This document shows positions 46,565-58,596 of a stretch of DNA of 64,000 nt, one piece after another. Both the position numbers and the translations under genes were made by a program. The DNA is taken from positions 10,619,100-10,683,099 of the forward strand of contig JAQFVV010000022.1 in the NCBI GenBank assembly GCA_028023455.1, given 5' to 3'. Origin of the DNA: Epiperipatus broadwayi. Its lineage: Eukaryota > Onychophora > Udeonychophora > Euonychophora > Peripatidae. How positions within the stretch are numbered: the first letter of the stretch is position 1; each line of letters begins with the position of its first letter. Below the pieces are notes generated by a model. The model was not told the origin of the DNA. It saw only the letters and a list, made by a program, of their open reading frames with translations, and did not search any database.

Positions 46565-47650
46565 TATTATCGATCTCTAGCTTCTCTTTTCCACAACACC
46601 TCTGCACACTTCTTTATTTCATCCATCCATTTCACACATGATCTTTTCTTTCTAGATCTTTTACAATCTCTTGGAATCCAGTTTAAGATTTCAACTATCC
46701 ATCTATTATCATATCTTCTAGCAATATGTCCAGCCCAAATCAACTTCAGTGTTTAATTCTTTCAGTAATGTCAGTAATACTTGTTTGTTTGCATTTTCAA
46801 TCTTCTCTTGTTATCTCTTTATACTTTGTTGATTGGTAAGAAGTTTCTCTATTGCTCTTCTGTTAAGTATTCGAGTCTCAGATTCATAAGTAAGGACTGG
46901 TAAAACATATTTATAAAACTTTTCTTTCAAATACACAAGAATATTTCCTTTTAAATATTAAATTATTTTTTACCAAAAGCACTCTAACCAAGTTTAATTC
47001 CATGATTAATTTCATCCATTATGTTTCCATCTGTAGTAATAATTTGATCAAAATATTTATAGTTGTTAACTTCTTCTAATTCATCATTATCAATCTATTT
47101 TTTATTTTTGAGAAAATCCACTGTATATTACTTTAATCTTTTTAATATTTACCATTAGTCCAACTTTCATCTGATAAGTCTTGCAATATTTCCTGAATGT
47201 CTAAAGCATTATTTGCAAAAACAATTATATCTTCTGCTAAATCAAGATAATTTAAATATTCTCTATTTACTTTGATTCCCATTTTAATCTACAGTAAGAT
47301 TTCTTGAAAAACTACTGTAAAAGGTTTTGGGGATATGGAATCACTCTGTCATATACCCATCTCAATGCTAATCTTCCAATATTGTTATGTAATCTAATTG
47401 TTGCTGTTGAATTTTTATACATATTCTTCAGAATATAACAATATCCTGGATCTATAACTTGAAGATCCAAATGCTTTAATCACTGAAGAAATGCTTATAG
47501 AATCAATTGCCTTTTCATAATCCACAAATCCAAAGCATAATGGCAGCTCATATTCATTGGTCTTTTCTATAACTTCTCTCACTACTTGGATGTGATCTAC
47601 TGTTAAAACCAATTTTAAATCCATTTTATTCTTTTGGTTGGTTGAAATAA
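46565..47650 (-). mobile_element. RTE-type LINE remnant, copy 5
   Basis: Minus strand. 47624-47415 is open: VVREVIEKTNEYELPLCFGF, then VDYEKAIDSISI, the palm with the first catalytic aspartate region (FVDYEKAFDS in consensus). Decayed pieces follow: KLEEVNNYKYFDQIIT, DGNIMDEINHG, and the basic 3' end RKRSCVKWMDEIKKC near 46600-46660. About 1.1 kb, 5'-truncated. Confidence 0.78.
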
Positions 47651-47716
47651 TGATAGTAATAATAGATATATAATATTTAAATACATATATGTTATCTATA
47701 CTAAACTTAATGTAAT

Positions 47717-48398
47717 TAGAAGGGATTTGAACTCAGACTTTCAAGCTCTTTATGTCTGTCCATTCTATCTTATACAACTGATACACATGACCATATAAAT
47801 GCAAAAAAGATAAATGATCTCAATATATGTATTTCGTGCTGAACCAGCCGCTCATCAGTTGTTTCACCATCTTCCACACACATATATAATCAGCACTTAG
47901 TTTATATTAAGATAGCAAATTTTCAAACTTTAGTGACAAACTTCAATCTTCTCAACCCTCCAATTCTTCAGCTATCCATATCATTGAAAATCTGAAGATG
48001 AAGTACTCAAATCCTTTATTGATGCCACTGTTGCAGCCATACCCATGTTGACTTTAATTCAATCAACAGGACTTTAATATATCCATGAAATATACATAAG
48101 AGTGATGGGCAGACTTAGTCAACATGGCTTTGGCAATAATATGGCAGTAACAAAAACTTTGAGTGTTCCATCTTTAGATTTTCAATGATATGAATTTCTG
48201 AAGAATTGGAGGGCGGAGAAGATAAAGTTTGAAGATTTGCTCTTGTAATATAAACTGAGGGTTGATTGTATATATGTGTGAGAGATGGTGATCTAGACCA
48301 ATGGATGAGTGCTGGTTCAGCATGTTATAGGTATCAGTTGGATAAGATATAGTGGATAGCTGTAAAGAACTTGAAAGTCTGAGTTCAAATCCCTTCTA
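47717..48398. mobile_element. Foldback MITE, family F copy 2
   Basis: Left end TAGAAGGGATTTGAACTCAG, right end CTGAGTTCAAATCCCTTCTA: an exact 20-bp terminal inverted repeat with TA at the ends. The arms stay complementary for more than 250 bp. Same family as 26595-27218, with a different centre (47990-48180). Confidence 0.8.
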
Positions 48399-51325
48399 TA
48401 TACATATTGTAACCATTTAGCTACATAACTGCATTAAAAATAATTAGGCAGTTGGAAGCATACTCCTCAAGTTTAAGTATAGAATTTTTTAATTACTGGG
48501 GGAAATAATATTTAATTTCCCTATGCATATTTTTTTATAATAATAATAGGTTTTCAATTATCTAAATATTTTAAGTCCCAAAGTGATAAAATGAAAATTC
48601 TCAAATGTTAAATTTGTTAAATAATAATATGATTTTAATATGGGGATATTTTAATAAGTTATAAATGATTGTAGAAGGGAGAGAAAACTATAAAAGAATG
48701 TAAACAAGTTTTTTAAACTCTCTCTTCAGTAATTATAATTAATTAGTAGTTTTAATTTAAGGCATATAAATATGTATTAAGAGAAAAATATTTTATTTTT
48801 GTAAATTATTTAATAGATATTAATTTTAACTTTAAAAGAGAGATAAAGTTTTATTTTTAATAGTATTTTTAAAAGAAAAAAATAAGATTTTAATACTTTT
48901 GGTAAATTTTATTTTTAATTAGTCAGAGTTGTTTTTTTCTTTTCTCTTTATCTCTCTTCAATGCAAAAAATCAAATCAGTGCAATTAACTGATTATTCTG
49001 TTTTCCTTTAACAAGAAATTTTTTTTAATTAGAGTAATGTCAGGAATTTTACTATGTTAATTTAAGTTCTTGACTTATTTTTCAGGGTCAAAGTTTATGG
49101 AAGGAAATAGCTGAATGATTATATTTATAAAAATTTATCTAATTGGTTATTATAAAAATTATCATGTAGGAAATGGATTGTGATTGGCTTGTAGGCACAA
49201 TTGTTTTAGCAAAAAAATAATAGGGGTGAATAAGTCAGAAGACCCAAATGTCTAGTAAGAAGTAGATATTTTTAACTTAGCTGTTGAAGAGAGAGCAGTC
49301 AAGTCTTAATTTAACCGATAAAGAAGAAGCAGAAATCTTTACCAAGCTGTTAAGCAGTACAGCAGGAATCTTAACCAAGCTATTGCAATAGAAGTTTTAA
49401 TCAATTTTTTAGCATACTATGAGTTTAGTCATAACAGTGGTTTCTACAATGAAAATCATTGCTAAATTCAGTTAAAAGCTAGATATCATCTTCCTCCATA
49501 TAACCTGCCTTCATTGGAATAAAAATGTAGAGAAGTTATTCCCTAAAGTAATCTGAAAATCTTATCTTCAACCTATAGCATGAGTCTTTGTGTGTGTTAG
49601 TCTCATCTGGAAATTTTAGTGGGAAAAAATGAATTAAATTTGCTATTTTTTAACCTGGAATTACTGCAAACCAAGAAAAGGACAAATTAACCAGTACATA
49701 TCTAGAAGCTAGCAAGGAAAAACTCAATTGGAAAAAACTGGAAATTGTAACTAGAAAGAAGGATTGCAACAGAAAATAAAACCATTTAAAGATATTGTTT
49801 GTGTGTGTGTGCACTAAATTTTCATGTATAGTAAAAAAAGATATTTTTTGTGCTGTTGTTGTGAGAATTGATAATTTTAAATATTTTCATGAAATTAATA
49901 TTTTTGAATTGTGAAACTTTTTTTTTTTAAATCCAGTCAATTTTCTCTTCAAAATTATAAAATATTTTTTAGAAAATTTAATTTTTTGTAAATTTAAATT
50001 TATTTATTTTTAAATATGTTTTTCTCTTTTCATTCATTTTCCCTCCTAAAAACTTAACAAAAGCTTAATTAAACTATATCAAAGATTAGCTTTGATTTTG
50101 AAAATGCTGATTTTCCAACTATTAGTTATTTTAAAGAAATAACTTAATTAATTAACAGCTAATTTATGAATAAAAATCAACTGATTAATTACAATTTTTA
50201 TGAAAATATATTTTTTGATGAAGTGAATGTTTAAAATTTCATACTATCATGTCATTTTTTTGTTTACTGTTAATCAGTTAGTTATTAAATAATTGTTTTT
50301 AAAATATTTTTAGTCTTAATTTATTTATTCTATCTAATTCCTGTTTCATAAATTGCTGTGTGTGCGACTTTATTTCATGACAGCTTAATGTTCTAGGATT
50401 TTTTTAAATGATCCCAATAAAACTATTTACTTATAATAGAATAAATCTAGGAATTATTTGAAGTGATTTATAATAAGCTGCTTTATTTATTTATTTATCT
50501 CTTGCTCACAGTAATAGTTTATAGAGTTCTTGCTTCCTGAGCTAGATTTGTGCATAACAGTTATATGGAGTAGGGTTTTATGTTTAGTGTTATGGACATC
50601 CAGTTGATGATGATTTCATTACTTCTCTAATCTAGTTGGTGCAAAGGGATATCCTTTAAAGTCCATGCACTACATTTCATTTTATTTATTATTTCTTTAG
50701 AAATTTAGTTTATAGTTGGCCAGTACATTAATGGTACTAAGTGGCCAGAGCATTGATGATGGTCAGGATGTTTTTAGTATCTCAGCATTATTTGACTTAT
50801 TGTTGTATTTTGATGGAATAGCATTTAAGTATGTGCATCCAGATAATTATTATTTGTATTCATTCCCTTGGTTTGGCAGTGATTAAATAATTAGCTTAGT
50901 TTTTAGTGGACACTTTCAAATACGATCACAATATTGACTGTTGATTTATTTTTAATTGTTGATCATTCAAGATGATGAATGATTATTACTTTTGTGTAGT
51001 TCTGGTGAACTTATAGTTCTGTGATGATCCCTCATGCTCATTCCTTTTATATTTAATTTTATATTTTGTTTATTTGAGGATGATGATGGTTTTTCATCTC
51101 CTCATAATTCAGCCTTAATGTGGTGGACTGTTACAAATGGCCACCCAATTGTGGAACTTTCTAATCTTAGATTCCTATGTATTAACCCCCTATTTTCCAT
51201 ACTGTTGCAATATATATATAATAGAGCAAATATTTCTAAACAAGCTTATTTTATTATTATTTTTTATTTATTTATTTTATGGTAAATGCTATAAGAGAAA
51301 GCATTCAAATCTTTATCTATGACTC
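48399..51325. other. AT-rich intron, no firm feature
   Basis: 49080-49800 is of higher complexity and looks like an LTR and leader (AATAGGGGTGAATAAG, repeated AGCTGTTAAGCAG-type motifs), but I could not find a partner LTR, a primer site or gag. The remainder is AT-rich with no recognised content. Confidence 0.4.
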
Positions 51326-51382
51326 TTCCCATCCCCAGACCAGTTTTGAGCTATTGCTCTTTTCAGTGAGGAGCTAGGATGT
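51326..51382 (-). ncRNA. Type I hammerhead ribozyme, inactivated copy
   Basis: Minus strand. TCCTCA of stem I, core CTGAAAA (51360-51366, G8 changed to A), stem II GAGC/GCTC with loop AATA, AAAAC where GAAAC is expected (G12 changed to A), minimal stem III with loop TG, cleavage triplet GTC, then TGGGGA pairing with TCCTCA. Downstream sequence (TAGATAAAGATTT...) also matches the intact copy at 58651-58709. Two core losses should abolish cleavage. Confidence 0.65.
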
Positions 51383-51944
51383 CAGATTCAAAAATACTAA
51401 TTCTAACCAAGCATTTATCTATTAAGAAGAAGATATATGTACAATATTAAACAATTTAACAAAAATTACAAACATCTCACAATAGGTGTTATTTGTTTGT
51501 AGACTTCTGCTATCTAATTGCTTTTCAACAAAAAAATTAACATGTATACATTAATCATATTCATACAAACATATATATATACCATGTTAAAACAAAGATT
51601 TTCACCAGCTAAAAGAATATTATGATCCATAGTAGCTTCTGAGAACATCTGTATAGTTATGAAAATATATAAATATATCTAACATTTTGACAAAATAGCA
51701 TTTACCTTTAACTGAGAAAAGATGTATAAAGATATAAAGAATTAATAAGTAGAACATATGATCTTACAGAACCAAAAATTAGAACCAATTGAATAGTACT
51801 ATTTTTGTCTAATCAAAGTGAAAATCAAACCTAAGATGGTAAGGATCAAAAATTAGAGATTTTAGTTTAAATTTAGTAACAATTGCTATTCATTTCACTG
51901 AAAATATTTTTCTATATAGAGAATAGCTTGGTCTTCTCATTGTG

Positions 51945-52850
51945 ACGGTTCATACAGGTTGATCCTTTCAAGATCTCTATTGCTTCTTCAAATGTATTTA
52001 ATGACAATTGATGCCTTTGGTCATCAGAGAAATATATATGCTAGCAATATCTAAGACATAGAGTACAAGCCCTGCTGCTGCTGAATTCTGTTTTAGCATG
52101 CTTAGCTCCTATTAGTACTATCATTGCTTGTTCCTATATTTGTGGTTTGGCATTCTCCACAATGAATTTCATAGACTCATTGAACCTCAAGGGGGATCAT
52201 ATTTATAGGTTTGTCTAAAGTATTTATAATCTTTTTCTCAATAAAAAATGATTCATATACATTCAATACTGTCTGTGATTTTTTTTTTTTTTAAAAAAAA
52301 ATGTGTAGCTTAATAGAAGTATTATTCTCTTTTTTTCTTCTGATGTCTTTAATTTAGTGCATTAAAATCATTTATTAATAAAACATTCATGTGACATTTT
52401 ATTAATGACTAAGCCCATGAGCCAAATTAAAAATGTCAGAAAGAAAAAAAAGATAAATAATACTTCTATTATGATATGGAATCTTTCAATAAAGAGAATT
52501 GCATCCAGAATTGAATATGTACTAAGAAGCTACAATACTGAGAATTTTTTTTATTGAAGAAAAGAAATATTGATAGTTTAGGTTAACCTAAAGATGTGGT
52601 CTCTGTTGAGGCTCAAGAAGTCTACCAAGTCTCACACAATGGATAGAAACCATCAGATTAGAGCTAAAAGAAATGAGCACCCTAATGCAGATAAACATCA
52701 TTTATCAGCAGCAAGATTAGTACTTCATGACTTATGTACTGTTAATATATAGATTTCTTCGAGACTGAAACCCTTTCTGACTATAACAATTATTAAAATA
52801 CATTTGAAGAAGCCATAAGGATTTTGAAAAGATTGCACTGGACAAACAAA
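51945..52850. repeat. Inverted pair of ~250-bp repeats
   Basis: Reverse complement of about 52580-52850 matches 51945-52200: TTGCTTCTTCAAATGTATTT against GGCTTCTTCAAATGTATTTT, then shared CTTGCTGCTG/CCTGCTGCTG and GAACCTCAA/GAGCCTCAA. The spacer is about 380 bp, AT-rich. Plus-strand reading of the right arm gives DKHHLSAARLVLHDLCTVNI in one frame, suggesting decayed coding of an unidentified element. Confidence 0.5.
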
Positions 52851-53908
52851 TGCAATGAAAAGACCAAAGTACCATCTATATATTGTTTAAATTAAAATCC
52901 TATTGTTGGACTTATTATTTTGGATTATTACATTAAAGTAGCACAATTTTAACTCGTTGTAGTTTTTTTCTGTAAAATGGCATATTCTTCTTCCTTCTAC
53001 AGATCTTAATTCTTTACAACTTTCTGTATCTTTGCAGTGATCATGCAATGATATCTTTTTTCAGTTGAGAACAAATGCTACTTTGCTGAAACATCATATA
53101 TATATTTATAACCATTTTTGCCTTAAAGTCTTCATGTTATCCCCCCCCCCTCCTTTTTTTGCCATCATTTTTATAGTTTTCGCTAACTTAATTTTTCGTT
53201 ATTGTTTTTTAAATAAATATTTATTTATTTTTAAGTCTCTCAGTTTTTGTTTATCTCATACTGTTTGAACATGCACTTATTTTATTTTTGTTTAAAAAAA
53301 GTATGTTCATGTTCTGCGCAATGGCGAATGATAAACATGCATCTAAATGGTAATTTAACTTATATAAAATTTTGATTCAAGCAAAATGTTGTGAAAGCTT
53401 CAATTACTTAGAGGATTGCTTATATTGCAGGTTGCACTTTCCGGGCTTTTAATCTTGATGATTACTGAAAAGTCAAACGTCCGATATAAATAGTCAAAAT
53501 AAGAGTCATAGATCACATGATCCTATCTCTTAAGCTTGTAAGTTATAAACAATGAGGATTGCCAATTCCTCTACAAGCTTTGTGATAAATGTTTAGCCAG
53601 AGCCAGCACTTAAAATATTTCTGTCAGGAACTCCTCCCCAAACCCCTGACCATGGTTTCATGCTTTGGCACTCCTCAGAGAGGGGTCAGGTTAGGTTCAG
53701 ACACTACATCTAAAAATATCAACCCAAAGCCAAGTACTTATCTAAAAGATATAAGATTGTTATTTCTAAATATAATAGCAACATTTTTTCCATAAAATTA
53801 GAAGCAGTTTTTGGTTATCTTTAACTAATATACTGCTGATTTAAATCTCGATATTAAATATTTAATTATATCTTTTTGCTGATACACATTATTTTTTTTA
53901 TTTTGCAG
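52851..53908. other. Intron end before robo Ig5
   Basis: AT-rich with a C10 run at 53141-53150. 53590-53720 is of higher complexity (CCCAAACCCCTGACC, AGAGGGGTCAGG) but unidentified. The acceptor is TTTTGCAG at 53908. Confidence 0.6.
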
Positions 53909-54106
53909 CTACGGCAGATCTTCCACCACCAATTATTCGCCAAGGACCAGCAAATCAGACTCTGGCTATAAATAGTGTTGCCATGTTGCCTTGCCAGGCC
54001 ACAGGAAATCCGGCACCATCTATTCGTTGGTATAAAAATAATCAACCACTCTTAGCCGTTAACCCTCGAGTTACCCTTCTTGATTCTGGAACTTTGCAGA
54101 TATCAG
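53909..54106 (+). CDS. robo: robo exon: first part of Ig domain 5
   Basis: 198-bp exon, phase 1 in and phase 1 out, between TTTTGCAG and GTAAAT. It encodes LPPPIIRQGPANQTLA, the first cysteine (MLPCQATGNPAP), the tryptophan (IRWYKNN) and NPRVTLLDSGTLQIS. PPPVIRQGPVNQT and LENGVLQI occur at the same place in human ROBO1 Ig5 (from memory). NQT is a potential N-glycosylation site, conserved in the family. Confidence 0.96.
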
Positions 54107-55618
54107 GTAAATATTTGTTAATGTTTGTTTATTTTCACCATTCTTTTTTTTTTAAAAAAAAAATTAGTTTAAAATGCAAGAATTCAACCAAATGCAGTGA
54201 AATATTCACCCAAACAATTAATCATTAAATAATTAAGATTTATAAATGTTTGTCTTTTAACTTGTAGAATTCTTATAATTTCTTTTAATATTAATTATCA
54301 TTTGCCAAAATTGCTTCCTAGAATTTTGGGTTTTTATTTGGGACCAATTTTTTTTTTTTTTAGGGATTATTTATTTTCTTTCATAAAACTCATTTAAACA
54401 TTACTGTCAATATCAACTCCTAGTAATTATTTAAATAGCATTCCTCCAAAATAATATATTAATAATTTGATTTTTCAGACTTCCCAAAGGCATATTTGCT
54501 ATTGGGATGATAGAATTTATCTGCCCTATTGCTGTTTTTCTTCTTTCATCACCAGTTTTTCCATATAATCAAAGTATGGCCATTTCAGTCTGGTTATTTG
54601 TGCTTCAAGCAAGAATTCTTGTCTGATCTTATTCTCTTTATTCATTTTTCTTGCTATCTATAGAATTCTCAAAAGTCTTCTTTTTTATGTTGAGATAGAG
54701 CCCTTCAATATGAATTCTTCCTTGAAAGGTCAATACCAACAAGAACTTAACATTTGCTCTCATATCATTCCAAAAGCACTTATTAAATTAATTAGAGCTT
54801 TGAAACCTACTCTTTACTGATGAAAATAAAAACCAGAAACCAATCTGGAGATATGGATTTTATAGCCCTATACAATCTGATATCTATTCAAACATTAGAC
54901 AGCTTTAAACTAGGATGAAGATAATTGCTCTTGAAAGAAATGACAATTTGGTTAGCCAATATTTATTTATTTCTTCTCTTTGACTTTTATCACATCCTCT
55001 GTTTTTCTGAACTTACTTTTCTACTGCTACTCAATCACTCACAGAATTCTTGCTAATATTATATATATATATTGTAACTGAGAAAAAGGGAAGAAGAGAG
55101 AGAGATAACTGTAATAGAGTGCCAAATTATAACATTAACAGAATAGCAGCTGTACTGATTCAATGGAGTCTATAGATTTATAAATTATGAATTTATAAAG
55201 TAAGCAATTTATTAACTTCTAAATTATTTTTAACTTGTAAAATATCTAGATTTAACTCTCTTCTTAAATTAAATGATTTCTTAAAGCAAGCCAGTCAAAT
55301 TGTGACTCACAAAAGGAATGGACTGACTTGGCTATCACATTCTTGTAAATAACAGTTACATGAATCATACACAGCTGTCTTACATCTTACAAGGATAATA
55401 ATTAAAATACCAATCCTTTTCCGCTCATGCTTAGAATTCTATAATTGCTTTGGTAATTCATGCCGAGGACACCAAGAATTATACTAATAATAAACATTAT
55501 AAACTATTACCACTAAGCTAAGAGAGAAACAGAAACCTCAATTCCCACTCATAACACTTTAATGACCTCAGTATTCTCCACATAAATCACCAACATCTTA
55601 GTTACAATTAATTTATGG
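54107..55618. other. Start of the 6.1-kb robo intron
   Basis: AT-rich. It holds the degenerate hammerhead copy at 54817-54850 and an (AT)n tract near 55060. No coding sequence is recognised. Confidence 0.6.
54817..54850 (+). ncRNA. Hammerhead ribozyme, strongly decayed copy
   Basis: CTGATGA (54817-54823), 12 bases ending ACCA where stem II should be, GAAAC (54836-54840), then CAATC where a two-base stem III loop and GTC would be, followed by TGGAGATATGG. Spacing and the last block match the intact copy (TGGGGATATTGG), and GATTTTAT follows in both. The 5' strand of stem II and the G of the cleavage triplet are lost. Confidence 0.45.
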
Positions 55619-55620
55619 TA

Positions 55621-55871
55621 GTTGTGACTTATGACCAATGTGGCCACTGGATGGCGCTGTAGGACCATCAACAACCCCCAAGAAGCAAGCAAGTGATAAA
55701 TTTCTATCTGAAATCACTGAAATCAACAAATTAAAAAAGCATAAGGCAAAAATAAATCTAACAAATTCTTCTAAAATACAAATAAATAAAAAAAAACAAA
55801 AAAACACTATAAAATTTCAAATTACAAAAACAGAAATTGGTGAAAATGCATCATTGGGCATAAGTCACAAC
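55621..55871. mobile_element. MITE with TA target duplication
   Basis: 251 bp. Left GTTGTGACTTATGACCAATG, right CATTGGGCATAAGTCACAAC: inverted repeats matching at 19 of 20 positions. TA stands on both sides (55619-55620, 55872-55873), fitting Tc1/mariner. The interior is A-rich with no transposase. Confidence 0.82.
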
Positions 55872-56353
55872 TATCTAATTTATTTTCAACAATGAATTTT
55901 CTACACTCTCCTCTTCCAATGAACTTTACTATCTTTAACTTCTCCACACTGTTGTATTGTCATGATCAAATATGCATCGAATAAACAGTTAATCTCATTG
56001 ATTTAATTAATTTATAATATCACATTAATTCTATAACAATAAGTTCATTAGCTCTTAATTCAAAATTGGAAAATTATACTCTGAGGGTTCGAATCAGGAA
56101 TGCAAAATTTCTATTGGTGATTTTACAAATTTATTGTTGGCCAATGAATGTTAACCCAGTAATTATAACTTAAATTAGCATATGTTTATTCTATGAGCTT
56201 ATCTCTATTTTTCATCATCCAATAATAATAATAAAGTCTTATAAATTACTAAACAGTTAACTAAAATAGAATATTCTACCAACTTTAAATTTTGAACTAG
56301 ATTCCTAACACCTGGGAGAGCATTCAAATACCAGGAGTGGGAAAAGGAAATTT

Positions 56354-57664
56354 ATGTCCACTGAAGATATTAGTCAACAACACAATAAATTTATAAAAAT
56401 GAAAGGTACTCATCTTATAGCTAAAGACGCCGTTCTATGGCACAGTTTTCATGCCAAAACACATAAAAATGCTGTTTCCGCGGTCGACACGTTCGAACCC
56501 GCGTTTTCTATAATACAACTTTTTTGTTATGCTACAGAATGCAGGCCGCTATGTCGCGGCGCAGTACAGCATGTATGTCGCATCGCCGCAATTACATTTT
56601 CCGAATTCGCACAGTTTATAAAATAGTTACGGCTTGATGAGAGAGTTTGTATTTGAATTGGATGGAAATGTTGTTTTCATTGGATTTTTTTTTATTTTAA
56701 AGTATTGAAATGTTCAGATTTTTTAAAGTAATAATTCTAAGACTTTTTACAACGTACTGTACTAAAGTTTTAATAGGGAAAATGTTAAATATCTATGTTT
56801 TTAGTGAGTTGCAATTAGATAATGCATCAAGTAACGTACTGTTCGTAACATTCCACGAGACACCGTGTGTATATTTTTGAAGTAAAAAAGAGCAGTACCA
56901 AAAAAAATATCCAGTAAGAAAAGTACAAATATACACGTTTTTTTGTAAATTTCATAAAAAGCAAATATTATAAACATGTTTAGTAAGTAAAGAAGACATT
57001 TATATATGTTTGTTGTTGTTTAAAAAAGTTTGACTTTCTTTATTTTGTCCGAGTACGGTTACGATTTTGAATTTTTTTATTTTAGCATTACAAACAACAG
57101 AACACTAACCCTAAAACTAACCCTAACTATAAAACTAACCCTAAAACTAACAGTAACAACTTTTACTTTTTATTGTCATTCTATTTCAAGTAAAAAATAG
57201 CCGTAATATCTCTTTGTCTGTAAAAAAAAAAAAAGAAATGTAAAACGAAGATTAAAAAAATAAAAAATAGACTAAGAAATTTTACTTTTTATTACGATTA
57301 TTATTTTTTAGTTAAACAACAACAAAAAAAAAAGTCATAACACAAGTAAAAAATATCCGATAGAAAATTGATGAAAAAAAGCCATAACACAAGTAAAAAA
57401 ATATCCGATAGAAAATTGATAAAAAAAAAGCCGTAACACAATTAAAAAAATATATGATAGAAAAAACACGAATCAAATTTTAATTTGTTGATTTTATTTT
57501 ACATTTATTATTATCATTTAAATTGTATACGTTAATAAAAAATAATATTTATAAAAGACGATTTTGTTTTGTTTTTATTTTCGCATTACAAAAAAGCACA
57601 GAAAAATTATTATAATCAACGGCCCGGGAATGGTCATTTTAGCTTGAAAACGGCACCATCCAAC
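56354..57664. other. CpG-bearing block of unknown origin
   Basis: Compositionally foreign to the intron. 56420-56640 has many CpGs, a hairpin CGCGG...CCGCG around a perfect B box (GTTCGAACCC, 56489-56498), a loose A box (TGGCACAGTTTT) about 50 bp upstream and a second hairpin GCCGC/GCGGC. 57105-57155 has degenerate ACCCTAAAACTAACCC telomere-like repeats; 57336-57475 a 47-49 bp tandem repeat. TTTTATTTTAGCATTACAAA near 57085 recurs as TTTTATTTTCGCATTACAAA near 57580. A 90-codon frame at 56354-56626 matches nothing I know. Confidence 0.55.
57336..57475. repeat. Tandem repeat, 47-49 bp, about three copies
   Basis: Units start CATAACACAAGTAAAAAA (57336), CATAACACAAGTAAAAAA (57383) and CGTAACACAATTAAAAAA (57432). 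Each contains ATATCCGATAGAAAA or a variant. The repeat belongs to the larger foreign-looking block around it. Confidence 0.85.
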
Positions 57665-58596
57665 AGAATCTTTATCTATAAGACAAGCACCAAATGAAAA
57701 TATTAAAATTAATTAATTTAAAAGTAGATCTCCTTCCAGATGTTTGCAGTGTAACCATAGTAAGCTGTAAAGCAAGTTATGAATGTTTCTTTAAAACAAA
57801 TTTCAGATTTCATAAGAAAAAATCAATTTAATAATTAGACCTTTGTAATATGTCTGTACCTGAATAGGCATTAAAACATTTATTTAAAATTGCATATGAT
57901 TAAAATTTCTGGATTTTGTGGGTACCAAAACATTAAGACACACCACCAAATTTTTATTAGCACATAACATTTATTAACAAATCAAGTTGAAAACTAAAAT
58001 TTAACATAACTTCATAGCAATTTAATTAATAAAACAAAATGATATTTACAGTGGATTTACAATCAATATGGAGAATATGATCCCTCATTTGTGCTTAATA
58101 AGACATTTCTACATTGCATGCCTCTATCAACCATAACTTTGCATGGACTTAGATAAAAATTTTAAAAAAAATCTCAACGAGTTATATTTATGTTGGTTTA
58201 AAAACATTTCCCTTAGAGGCAAACCTAATTAATTATTTATGATAACAGCACTTCAAATAAGCAAATTATAAAGTAACTTTTAACTGATACTACTTATCAA
58301 CAGAAATTTATGCCTTTTGATGCTACTAACTTTACAAATCCAATATCATACATTATTTCATTAATCTTTAACAGTCACACCGATCTAACTAACTACTTAG
58401 GTTTAAACTTACAACTTTTAGTTACTCTTTTAAATTACAGCTTGTCTGTTCATTTGATACCTAACTTTCCAACTTTAAACTAAATAATTGTTCTAGAGGT
58501 CATGCTCATGCATTCACATACACCCAATGCTTATGTCCCAACATGAGTAATAAACATCACATGACCACCTTCTCTATACTAGCACACAATTTGTTG
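57665..58596. other. AT-rich intron, nothing recognised
   Basis: No exon or named repeat. Confidence 0.6.

Noticed and set aside
49080-49800. LTR and leader of a retrotransposon
   Set aside because: Composition is suggestive but there is no partner LTR, primer-binding site or gag-like frame.
57105-57155. True interstitial telomere array
   Set aside because: Repeats are few and irregular (ACCCTAAAACTA), better described as a degenerate minisatellite.
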